NCBI GenBank assembly: GCA_036346205.1
Contig: JARFJB010000113.1
Location: 753,001-817,000, forward strand
DNA length: 64,000 bases
Reading direction: 5' to 3'
DNA from: Vesta saturnalis
Taxonomy: Eukaryota; Arthropoda; Insecta; Coleoptera; Lampyridae
Position numbers and translations under genes: made by a program. Of this stretch, positions 46,050-56,592 are shown piece by piece. Position 1 is the stretch's first letter. Every line of letters starts with the position of its first letter. The notes below the pieces were generated by a model. It ran no database searches, was not told the origin of the DNA, and saw nothing but the letters and a program-made list of their open reading frames with translations.

Positions 46050-46311
46050 CTGGTAAGTAAATAGTTGGAATCGCTGTTACAGTTAATCCTCATTTTGTTC
46101 CAACAACTTTATACTTACCATCAAAATGTTTCCCACAAATATAATAAGATGTATATATCTCATGACATGAAATGCTTTTAAAGCTGGGGTGATCTGCTTT
46201 TTCTATCCAAACATTAAATAATTGTTCATTACAAATTGGATAACGACGCCTAGGGTGGACATTATCCGTACAACCTCTTACACTACAAGATTTACGCTTT
46301 AGAGTTGACAT
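46050..46311 (-). pseudogene. THAP-domain gene first exon, unit 1 (in-frame stop)
   Basis: ATG at 46311 (MSTLKRK) opens a THAP zinc finger: CSVRGC supplies the first Cys pair, the invariant Trp is in FNVWIEKADH, and ICGKHF gives the Cys-x2-His. THAP domains bind DNA. After VVGTK a TGA (46090-46092) interrupts, and the same frame goes on as LTVTAIPTIYLPG, the usual end of the domain, up to a donor CCAG|GTAATA. The TGA could derive from CGA (Arg). Alternatively the exon ends at GATG|GTAAGT (46120), a strong donor. Later exons were not found. The gene is head-to-head with the zinc-finger gene about 580 bp away. Confidence 0.75.
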
Positions 46312-46892
46312 TTTCTCAGCTGAACTAGAATTAAAATCGTTAATAAATTTATTATGCTTTCTTGTACATTCACCAAGCTTATGTAAGATCAACCTAAACA
46401 CAAAAACTACGTCGCTTATGTGTATTATCACAATTTATTGTTCTAAACATAAACCTAAAACACTAACGAAAATTCACTAACAATACAACTAGATACAAAT
46501 ACTAAATACTAAATATAACAAAATAACGAAAAACTAAATAAATTTAGGATATAATAACATATACAAACATATGTGATGATTAACAATTTTACCGCGTCTT
46601 TTCAGTACGATCTCGTAAATCTCGAACGGTACCGAAAACTACCGAACTTGGACATGAACTTAAATTTACCGCCAAATCACAAATTAAAACACTAGCGCCA
46701 TGTGTCTGATCGACAACTATAAAACTATATTAACCTCAGCATACGACTTTCGTTTCTAAGGGTTTTTTTTCTATGGTTAAATACTATGCTCTAAATAATT
46801 TAATAGTGTACTGTGCACCTTAAAATTTCTTTATCTAATCTAAGGTTACACCTGTTTTGTATAAAGTGTATAAGAAACACGAATTCTTCGTA
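46312..46892. promoter_or_regulatory. Shared upstream region of the THAP and zinc-finger genes, unit 1
   Basis: About 580 bp separate the two divergent start codons. The region contains a dispersed repeat (about 46655-46795) also seen at 30.75-30.92 kb. No clear TATA box was found. That it works as a bidirectional promoter is inferred from the arrangement only. Confidence 0.4.
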
Positions 46893-48646
46893 ATGTTTTA
46901 TGAGATTGATATGAAACTTGTTAAAGTCGAACCAGAAGAGGAAGAAGGAATAAATTCACTTGTAACCCAACATCTCATAGTAAATACTGATCTAATACAA
47001 GGTAAAATTAATTATCAAGTAGTACAAAATTTAACACTATTTTTACAGATAATGTGAATATTAAGAAAGAAGACATCTCTTCTCTAGTAGAAGTTGTTAG
47101 CTCAAGCTCAAGTGAAGCATATCATATAAATGAAAACAGTGTCGAACACATCACAAACATACAGTGTGAAAAAAAATTTGATAGTTCAACAATATTTAAA
47201 TATAATTGTAACCATTGCAATTTTATAACAAAGTGGAAAAGAAGTTTAAAAAATCATGTTTTAAAACACATTATGAGCTATGAATTCAAATGCGACCAAT
47301 GCGGTTATGTGACAAATCACAAAAGTAATTTTAAAATTCATCTTAAAAAACACTCTTCAAGTAATGAATTCAAATGTGACCAATGTGATTATGGAACACA
47401 TCGCAAATATTCTTTAAAAATTCATCTTAAAAAACACTCTTCGAGTAATGAATTCAAATGTGACCATTGTTATTATGGAACAAACCGCAAAGATACTTTT
47501 AAAATTCATCTTAAAACGCACTCTTTAACTAAAGAATTCAAATGTGACCAATGTGATTATGGAACAAATGACAAACGTAATTTTAAAATTCATCTTAAAA
47601 AGCACTCCTCAAGTTATGAATTTAAATGCGACCAATGTAATTATGGAACACATCGCAAAGGTACTTTTAAAATTCATCTTAAAACGCACTCTTTAAGTAA
47701 AGAATTCAAATGTGACCAATGTGATTATGGAACAAATCACAAAGGTAATTTTAAAATTCATCATAAAAGCATTCCTCAAGTTGTGAATTCAAATGTGACC
47801 AATGTTATTATAGAACAAACCGCAAAGATACTTTTAAAATGCATCTTAAAACGCACTCTTTAAGTAAAGAATTCAAATGTGACCAATGTGATTATGGAAC
47901 AAATGACAAACGTAATCTTAATTTTCATCTTAAAAGCACTCTCAAGTTATGAATTTAAATGTGACCAATGTGATTATGGAACAAATTACAAATGTAATTT
48001 TAAAATTCATCTTAAAAGCACTCCTTAAATTATAAATTTAAATGTGACCAATGTGGTTATGGAACACATTACAAACACACTCTTAAAATTCATCTTAAAA
48101 AGCACTCCTCAAGTTATAAATTCAAATGTGGCAAATGTAATTATAGATCTCATCAACAATATCTTTTAAAACGTCATCTTAAAAGCACTCTTTCAGTAAA
48201 GACTTCAAATGTGATTATGGAATAAATGACAAACATAATTTTATAATTCAGCTTAAAAGCACTCCTTAAGTCATCAATTTAAATGCAACCAATGTGATTA
48301 TGGAACAGATTACAAACATACTCTTAAAATTCATCTTAAAAAGCACTCCCCAAGTTATGAATTCAAATGTGGCCAATGTAATTGTGGAACACATCACAAA
48401 CATCTTTTAAAAGTGATCTTAAAAACACTCTTGAGTAATGCATTCAAGTGTGACCAATGTGATTATGCAACAAACCGCAAAAGTGATTTAACAGTTCATC
48501 TTATAATACAATACACATTAGAAAAACGCAAGCTAAAAATTCATTTAAAGAATAGTTTTCAGGTTATAAATACACATGTGATCATTAGGAATATTAAGTG
48601 CGTAGATTCTTTATCTAAAGAAAGAAAACTGTGTTCTGGTTTATAA
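46893..48646 (+). CDS. C2H2 zinc-finger protein, unit 1 (frameshifts possibly technical)
   Basis: Start ATG at 46893 (MFYEIDMKLVKVEPEEEE) or the in-frame 46911. Exon 1 ends at 47001; a 47-bp intron (GTAAAA...TTTACAG, 47002-47048) joins DLIQ to DNVNIKKED. VKVEP and IKKED look like sumoylation sites, common in insect zinc-finger proteins. Serine-rich sequence follows, then a finger array starting FNCNHCNF and continuing with near-identical 28-residue units (FKCDQCDYGTNxK..FKIHLKKH, linker SSSYE). Up to 47765 the frame is clean for seven fingers; beyond it at least six single-base losses in A or C runs break it. Unit 2 keeps the frame over most of that part, so these losses may be sequencing errors. 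Likely a nuclear DNA-binding protein. Confidence 0.8.
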
Positions 48647-49420
48647 ACAATTTCATTTTCATATTCCAGGCATTTTATATATTGTACTGATCCATTTCAG
48701 TTACGTTGATTACAATTTCAAGAAAATTTGGCATTATAAATGGATTCACATCCAGAAAAAATTGACCACCAATACCCTATAAATTCACTATATGTTTTGA
48801 ACAGCATCTTTTAATTTTTATCATTATCTTATCTATTACTTGAAATTTACATCCAAAATTGGCTGTACAATGTTAAGAACACCATTATATAATTTGGAAA
48901 GCTAAATATACTTAAAGTAGTAAGCAATAATTTATTTATTAGTGGTATTTATTATTTTTTTATAAATTATTTGTGAAGTTTAATTTTCTTACCGCTCATA
49001 GAATTTTGTGTTTAATTTATTTCGTTGGTATAGTGTTTACGTTTAATTTATAATAATATTGTTCACAGTGCCTAAGTGTATACTGCTGTGTATAGAAAAC
49101 CTGGATTTGATATTTATAGATAAATATGATCATGCATCAAACATTCAAATGGATTTAATATAAAGTAGATCTTGGTAAATTAACAGTAATTTTGTGTTAT
49201 AATTTATTTTAATGTTGTCTAAGTTTTAGATTTCAAACGTATAATTATCACAAGCAGTGTGCTCTTAGAAAACAGAACATTCTTATGGTTAAACGTTACA
49301 CCTTTGTTTTAAGAGCACATTTGATGTCACAATCATTTACGCATTCATTATATGTTATATTTAAAACACAGAGTATTATAAAAAATTGTGGCAAGATATT
49401 TGTTTTTCATTATTGTTGTT
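48647..49420. other. 3' flank of zinc-finger gene, unit 1
   Basis: Non-coding, AT-rich. It matches 53777-54576 but is consistently shorter in homopolymers and lacks several 2-6 base pieces. Confidence 0.5.
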
Positions 49421-50946
49421 CAATATTTCTAACACAAAAGTATGTGTTCTTGTGTAAAATTTTCTCAAAATTCCATTTATGTTATTAATTTAAGTGTAGC
49501 TTGTAAGTTTATATAGTTATAAGCTTATTTAAGTTAGATTAAGTGGTTTCGTATATTAATTTTAGGAACCATAGCTTGTTAGGTGTCTTTTGTCCGAAAT
49601 TTTAGGTACTTTTCATTTCTGTTATTAATTTTAATTTCGCTTATGTATAAGAAAGTTACGCCAAATTTCCATTTGAGTCCAATTTGTAATATATGTCCAC
49701 CAATCAGAGCCTTAGATACTTAGGCAAAATGGCTGGAAAAAATTGAATTTTGGTAACAACCAGAAAGATATAAAGGAAGTGCTCTGGAAATTCAACTCTC
49801 TCTAGAATTTGTTCAAAGTTTAAAATTTAAAACAGTGTTGTGCAATTGTGTAAAAAAGTAAGTTTCATAACCTAATTTAAATTTTCGTAAAGAAAGTTAT
49901 ATTTTACGAAGAATACTTTCGAGAACATTTGTTTTATATCGACGGTTAAAATAATTAGTTCGGTCTCCGATACCTGTCGTTTTCGGAAAATATTTTGTAC
50001 GTGTTAATTTGTGTCACGATTTTGTAAAGTTTTCTTTTGTGTTATCAAACTTGAATTGATTCCGTTATACCAAATTAAAACCCACTTTTATTTGGTTAAT
50101 GTTGTTTTATTTCTCCGGACAATTTCTTTTAAATAAAATTTGAATCGGCATCTAAAATAAAAGTGTTTATCAACAAAAATTTGGATAATATTTAAATATT
50201 TCTTTTAAAACGATACCATTCATTAAGTTTTAAATTTAATTAAATAAAAGTTACCAAAGTAAAATAAGTGATTGGAGTTTTGCTGATTTCGAAGAAAACA
50301 TCATAAGTTTTGAAGTTGGTGTCTTCGACAACCTGAGAATCGAGTTAGCTGTATATGGGTGATGGTAACAACTATAATCGAATGGACATTGCCTGCATCT
50401 AGTTGGAGTTATCCGAAGACATCAATTTACAGTGAGGACAGTATATGTGAGTTTTATATAACCCTATTGAGTGTGGACATACTTTTGGTAAATTTCCTGC
50501 AAATTGATATTCATTACATACATGTTTTGGTTTAGAATTTTAAATATTTACTTGTGTAAACACCTGTAAAGGTATTAAATTATTTTATTTTTCAAAATTT
50601 TCATCTTGGATATAAACAGTAAATTTCTAAATTATTTATTTGACATTTTGACAGCTTTTAATTTCACTTAAGTTCATTACAACGCATGCGTTTGTAGTAA
50701 ATTGTATTCAGGATAAATTTTATACTTTCATTATAATTCTATAAAGTATATTTCTTATACACATTTTCAAATTTAAATCTAACTTCAAACTAAATTACAT
50801 TGAACTCTATCCCCAAATTGAGATTGAGCTAGTCCGGTGCAAAAAAGTTAAAAAATTCCATCAATCATATTATTTACAATTAAATACTTTATCCTCTTAT
50901 GCGATTATCTAATTATTAATTCCCTCATATAAATTTTAGCCATTAC

Positions 50947-50949
<3 letters not shown>

Positions 50950-51012
<63 letters not shown>
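50950..51012. repeat. (TA)n microsatellite, unit 2
   Basis: About 62 bp, duplicate of 45847-45888 with a different length. Confidence 0.95.
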
Positions 51013-51015
<3 letters not shown>

Positions 51016-51171
51016 CTCATTATCTTCCCTAAATTGTATACCCTACACATTAAAGAACAAAATTTCTATAGTCTGAAACCTGGATATTCAAACCGATTAT
51101 TCTTGAATTCATTTCAATGCTTTCAATTAGAAACATGATAACTGTGCATTCTACAAAAAATAAATATTATT

Positions 51172-51432
51172 ACCTGGTAAGTAAATAGTTGGAATCGCTG
51201 TTACAGTTAATCCTCATTTTGTTCCAACAACTTTATACTTACCATCAAAATGTTTCCCACAAATATAATAAGATGTATATATCTCATGACATGAAATGCT
51301 TTTAAAGCTGGGGTGATCTGCTTTTCTATCCAAACATTAAATAATTGTTCATTACAAATTGGATAACGATGCCTAGGTGGACATTATCCGTACAACCTCT
51401 TACACTACAAGATTTACGCTTTAGAGTTGACA
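51172..51432 (-). pseudogene. THAP-domain gene first exon, unit 2
   Basis: Same exon as at 46050-46311. Relative to unit 1 a G is missing in the AGGGTGG run (about 51375) and a T in the TTTTT run (about 51325), so the frame breaks after DNVH. The in-frame TGA before LTVTAIPTIY is present here too, so it predates the duplication or is not a sequencing slip. Confidence 0.72.
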
Positions 51433-52014
51433 TTTTCTCAGCTGAACTAGAATTAAAATCGTTAATAAATTTATTATGCTTTCTTGTACATTCACCAAGC
51501 TTATGTAAGATCAACCTAAACACAAAAACTACGTCGCTTATGTGTATTATCACAATTTATTGTTCTAAACATAAACCTAAAACACTAACGAAAATTCACT
51601 AACAATACAACTAGATACAAATACTAAATACTAAATATAACAAAATAACGAAAAACTAAATAAATTTAGGATATAATAACATATACAAACATATGTGATG
51701 ATTAACAATTTTACCGCGTCTTTTCAGTACGATCTCGTAAATCTCGAACGGTACCGAAAACTACCGAACTTGGACATGAACTTAAATTTACCGCCAAATC
51801 ACAAATTAAAACACTAGCGCCATGTGTCTGATCGACAACTATAAAACTATATTAACCTCAGCATACGACTTTCGTTTCTAAGGGTTTTTTTTCTATGGTT
51901 AAATACTATGCTCTAAATAATTTAATAGTGTACTGTGCACCTTAAAATTTCTTTATCTAATCTAAGGTTACACCTGTTTTGTATAAAGTGTATAAGAAAC
52001 ACGAATTCTTCGTA

Positions 52015-53748
52015 ATGTTTTATGAGATTGATATGAAACTTGTTAAAGTCGAACCAGAAGAGGAAGAAGGAATAAATTCACTTGTAACCCAACATCTCAT
52101 AGTAAATACTGATCTAATACAAGGTAAAATTAATTATCAAGTAGTACAAAATTTAACACTATTTTTACAGATAATGTGAATATTAAGAAAGAAGACATCT
52201 CTTCTCTAGTAGAAGTTGTTAGCTCAAGCTCAAGTGAAGCATATCATATAAATGAAAACAGTGTCGAACACATCACAAACATACAGTGTGAAAAAAAATT
52301 TGATAGTTCAACAATATTTAAATATAATTGTAACCATTGCAATTTTATAACAAAGTGGAAAAGAAGTTTAAAAAATCATGTTTTAAAACACATTATGAGC
52401 TATGAATTCAAATGCGACCAATGCGGTTATGTGACAAATCACAAAAGTAATTTTAAAATTCATCTTAAAAAACACTCTTCAAGTAATGAATTCAAATGTG
52501 ACCAATGTGATTATGGAACACATCGCAAATATTCTTTAAAAATTCATCTTAAAAACACTCTTGAGTAATGAATTCAAATGTGACCATTGTTATTATGGAA
52601 CAAACCGCAAAGATACTTTTAAAATTCATCTTAAAACGCACTCTTTAACTAAAGAATTCAAATGTGACCAATGTGATTATGGAACAAATGACAAACGTAA
52701 TTTTAAAATTCATCTTAAAAAGCACTCCTCAAGTTATGAATTTAAATGCGACCAATGTAATTATGGAACACATCGCAAAGGTACTTTTAAAATTCATCTT
52801 AAAACGCACTCTTTAAGTAAAGAATTCAAATGTGACCAATGTGATTATGGAACAAATCACAAAGGTAATTTTAAAATTCATCATAAAAAGCATTCCTCAA
52901 GTTGTGAATTCAAATGTGACCAATGTTATTATAGAACAAACCGCAAAGATACTTTTAAAATGCATCTTAAAACGCACTCTTTAAGTAAAGAATTCAAATG
53001 TGACCAATGTGATTATGGAACAAATGACAAACGTAATCTTAATTTTCATCGTAAAAAGCACTCCTCAAGTTATGAATTTAAATGTGACCAATGTGATTAT
53101 GGAACAAATTACAAATGTAATTTTAAAATTCATCTTAAAAAGCACTCCTTAAATTATAAATTTAAATGTGACCAATGTGGTTATGGAACACATTACAAAC
53201 ACACTCTTAAAATTCATCTTAAAAAGCACTCCTCAAGTTATAAATTCAAATGTGGCAAATGTAATTATAGATCTCATCAACAATATCTTTTAAAACGTCA
53301 TCTTAAAAAGCACTCTTTCAGTAAAGACTTCAAATGTGATTATGGAATAAATGACAAACATAATTTTTATAATTCAGCTTAAAAAGCACTCCTTAAGTCA
53401 TCAATTTAAATGCAACCAATGTGATTATGGAACAGATTACAAACATACTCTTAAAATTCATCTTAAAAAGCACTCCCCAAGTTATGAATTCAAATGTGGC
53501 CAATGTAATTGTGGAACACATCACAAACATCTTTTAAAAAGTGATCTTAAAAACACTCTTCGAGTAATGCATTCAAGTGTGACCAATGTGATTATGCAAC
53601 AAACCGCAAAAGTGATTTAACAGTTCATCTTATAATACAATACACATTAGAAAAACGCAAGCTAAAAATTCATTTAAAGAATAGTTTTCAGGTTATAAAT
53701 ACAAATGTGATCATTAGGAATATTAATGTGCGTAGATTCTTTATCTAA
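52015..53748 (+). CDS. C2H2 zinc-finger protein, unit 2 (about 16 finger repeats)
   Basis: Exon 1 52015-52123, intron 52124-52170, exon 2 from 52171, as in unit 1. A two-base loss at about 52553 (AAAAACACTCTTGAG against AAAAAACACTCTTCGAG) breaks the frame once between fingers 3 and 4. From 52561 nine classical fingers follow without a break (FKCDHCYYGTNRK ... FKCGKCNYRSHQQ), then a degenerate finger lacking one Cys, a frame change near 53375, one good finger (FKCNQCDYGTDYKHTLKIH), and two degenerate ones. The period is 84 bp. Blocks of four fingers look duplicated (NRKDTFK followed by NDKRN occurs twice, 336 bp apart). Linkers are HSSSYEFKC, not TGEKP. It is likely a lineage-specific nuclear DNA-binding factor; its targets are unknown. 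Confidence 0.82.
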
Positions 53749-53776
53749 AGAAAGAAAACTGTGTTCTGGTTTATAA

Positions 53777-54576
53777 ACAATTTCATTTTTCATATTCCAG
53801 GTATTTTATATATTGTACTGATCCATTTCAGTTACGTTGATTACAATTTCCGAAGAAAATTTGGCATTATAAATGGATTCACACATCCAGAAAAAAATTG
53901 ACCTCCAATACCCTATAAATTCACTATATGTTTTGTGAACAGCATCTTTTTATTTTTTTATCATTATCTTATCTATTACTTGAAATTTACATCTAAAATT
54001 GGCTGTAGTGCACAATGTTAAGAACACCATTATATAATTTGAAAAGCCAAATATACTTAAAGTAGTAAGCAATAATTTATTTATTAGTAGTATTTATTAT
54101 TTTTTTATAAATTATTTGTGAAGTTTAATTTTCTTACCGCTCATAGAATTTTGTGTTTAATTTATAGGTGTATTTCGTTGGTATAGTATTTACGTTTAAT
54201 TTATAATAATATTGTTCACAGTGCCTAAGTGTATACTGCTGTGTATAGAAAACCTGGATTTGATATTTATAGATAAATATGATCATGCATCGAACATTCA
54301 AATGGATTTAATATAAAGTAGATCTTGGTAAATTAACAGTAATTTTGTGTTATAATTTATTTTTAATGTTGTCTAAGTTTTAGATTTCAAACGTATAATT
54401 ATCACAAGCAGTGTGCTCTTAGAAAAACAGAACATTCTTATGGTTAAACGTTACACCTTTGTTTTTAAGAGCACATTTGATGTCACAATCATTTACGCAT
54501 TCATTATATGTTATATTTAAAACACAGAGTATTATAAAAAAATTGTGGCAAGATATTTGTTTTTCATTATTGTTGT
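53777..54576. other. 3' flank of zinc-finger gene, unit 2
   Basis: Non-coding; fuller version of 48647-49420. Confidence 0.5.
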
Positions 54577-54583
54577 ATGTATA

Positions 54584-55396
54584 CTGGGTGTTTCTAAAAT
54601 ACACGGCAAAGACTGGGGAGTTTATACTATACGTGAAAACAAGAGAGAAGGTTCCTATAAAAATAGGTCAGAAAACGTTTCTTCTGCAAGCTTTAGTCCT
54701 TTGAAGATGGCTTTCAAAAACTGATTTACGGTTTATAGTTCAGGAATGACTGCATTTATCACAACCAAATTTGGGACATACGTTTCTCAGTAAAGCTGGG
54801 TAAATTTGGCCCCATTTTTCTAACACTTTAAGTTTGTGTTATTTGACACTAGATTATGGCCCACCCATACCTACTACATAAAAAAAGTACTCTTAGTAAG
54901 AGTCGCTCAATATCACAGTTTCTTCAGAAATGAGCAAAAAACAAATTGAGACAAGGGTAAATAATGAGTTCATGTCTTAGAGCAAATATTGTCAAGTAAC
55001 TGTCAGTTTAGCATAAGTCAGTAATAATTTAAATAAGGGATAGTAAAGACAGTTAGTTTCGGTTAATGATGAATGAAAAGATGGCTAACATGCACATTAT
55101 GTATGGTCGATCTTTTGGCAATGCTCTTGAAGCAGGGAGTTTGTATCCGGGTGTCTTTCCAAATCTATGTATTTTATTTGCTTCTTTTTAATCATTTTTA
55201 TAGGTTCGTTTAACACAACCGTTCCTAACCGGAGAAGATCACGGTCGTCAAGAACACCTCAATATCAAGGAGCTGTATTACGTGCATTAGAAGAAAATCC
55301 AGGCTCCACGATGTGAGAAATTGCAATTCGTTTGAACTCGTCAAATTCGGCAGTATGGCAAGTACTTCACGAACAGTTGAAGCCGTATCACGTTAA
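54584..55396 (+). pseudogene. mariner fragment: left end and transposase N-terminus
   Basis: After TA it starts CTGGGTGTTTCTAAAATACA, a mariner-like terminus. Downstream, pieces of the transposase DNA-binding part are readable near 55210-55396: RRSRSSRTPQYQGAVLRALE, then ENPGST and SNSAVWQVLHEQLKPYHV. The sequence stops at TTAACCC (55394), where other DNA begins, so the catalytic region is absent. Confidence 0.68.
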
Positions 55397-55397
55397 C

Positions 55398-56530
55398 CCT
55401 CCTATAGTGTTAACATTTTGGTTTCACTTATTGTGTTCACGTCATTATGACCCAAAAGCCTATAGTTGTTTTATTGTCGTTAAATTTATATAACAGTAAA
55501 TAATAATAAGAAATAAGGTGTAGTATTTATTATACGTTATTTTATTTTTATTGCGTATTATTATAAATGTTATGTAAAGAACATCTGAAAAACGTAGTCA
55601 TAAGGTATAGTTGTTATGAAGTCAGTTGAAAAGCCCCGGGAGGTTGGCAGCCAGGGTTAAATATGTATTCTTCAAATATTACAACTTACAAATAAGGAAA
55701 AGTAAATTGTCTTAAATTTTATTTTTATCATAAATAAATATTAGCGGATTAGACGAATACATTGGTAATAACAAAAATAAATTGTCTATTATTAAAAATA
55801 TTATTTTAATTATAATGCAGAAGTTACAACTAAGAATTTTATCATTATTGTAAAAAGTTATCATCCACGTCGCAAATATTTTAAACATTTTGTTTTGAAA
55901 GTGACATTTGCATATCATAATTGTTATCGAATTAACAAGACAATTATCTTCGGCAATCTAAGGAATTGAAGTACCACATTACAGGATGCCTTACATTAAT
56001 AGATTAATAATGATCTTTAATTGCCATTTTGCATATAAATATTGGAACTGCATAGCAAACAATGCAGTTCTACCTTGAATTTGTTTGGTTAATCATCAAG
56101 TGTTGTAGAATATTTTTAACAAATGGCTGAAATACCTGGACCATATAATATTAATTTATCAATCGAAAAAGAAACTGAATGCCATAGTATTGGTCATAAA
56201 GATTTAAATGTTCAAGCACAGCAGATTATTTTGAATATATTTCTTATACTTCTGCATCATAATTAAAATAATATTTTTAATTTTTATTAATAATAGACAA
56301 TTTATTTTTATTATTACCAACTTATTTGTCTAATCCGCTAATGTTCATTTATAATTAAAATAAAATTTAAGACAATTTACTTTTCCTTATTTGTAAGTTG
56401 TAATATTTCAAGAATATGGAATATGGTCCATATTTAAAGATTGAAAAACTCATTATATCCATTTCAGGTAAAATGACCCTAGCTGTCAACTGCCCGGGGC
56501 TCCAACTGACTTCATAACAATTATATTGAG
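55398..56530. repeat. Imperfect palindrome of two inverted repeat copies
   Basis: 55612-55905 matches the reverse complement of about 56230-56520: TTGTTATGAAGTCAGTTG, CCCCGGG, GTAAATTGTCTTAAATTTTA, TAGCGGATTAGAC and AATAAATTGTCTATTATTAA occur in mirrored order. The loop (55905-56230) holds the phrase MAEIPGPYNINL in a short frame of unknown nature. CCCT next to TTAA at 55394-55401 and AGGGTTAA at 55653-55660 suggest piggyBac-type ends, but no full pair was established. Confidence 0.6.
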
Positions 56531-56592
56531 ATGAATTAAATTAAGCAATATAATGGGGATAGGTTGAGTTAAAGCAAAATTTAATATAAAGT

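Larger units (their letters stand above)
44296..49420 (+). repeat. Tandem duplication, first unit (~5.13 kb)
   Basis: From CAATATTTCTAACAC at 44296 to TATTGTTGTT at 49420. It holds the 3' two-thirds of family X copy B, the THAP exon and the zinc-finger gene. The next base begins the second unit, with TTCAATATTT shared at the junction. Confidence 0.95.
49421..54576 (+). repeat. Tandem duplication, second unit (~5.16 kb)
   Basis: Near-identical to 44296-49420 from CAATATTTCTAACAC to TATTGTTGTA. It contains the 3' part of family X (49421-50949), a (TA)n tract, THAP exon and zinc-finger gene. Confidence 0.95.

Noticed and set aside
55712..55918. Minus-strand open frame of 68 codons
   Set aside because: It lies within one arm of an AT-rich palindrome, is low-complexity, and the mirrored arm does not preserve the frame.
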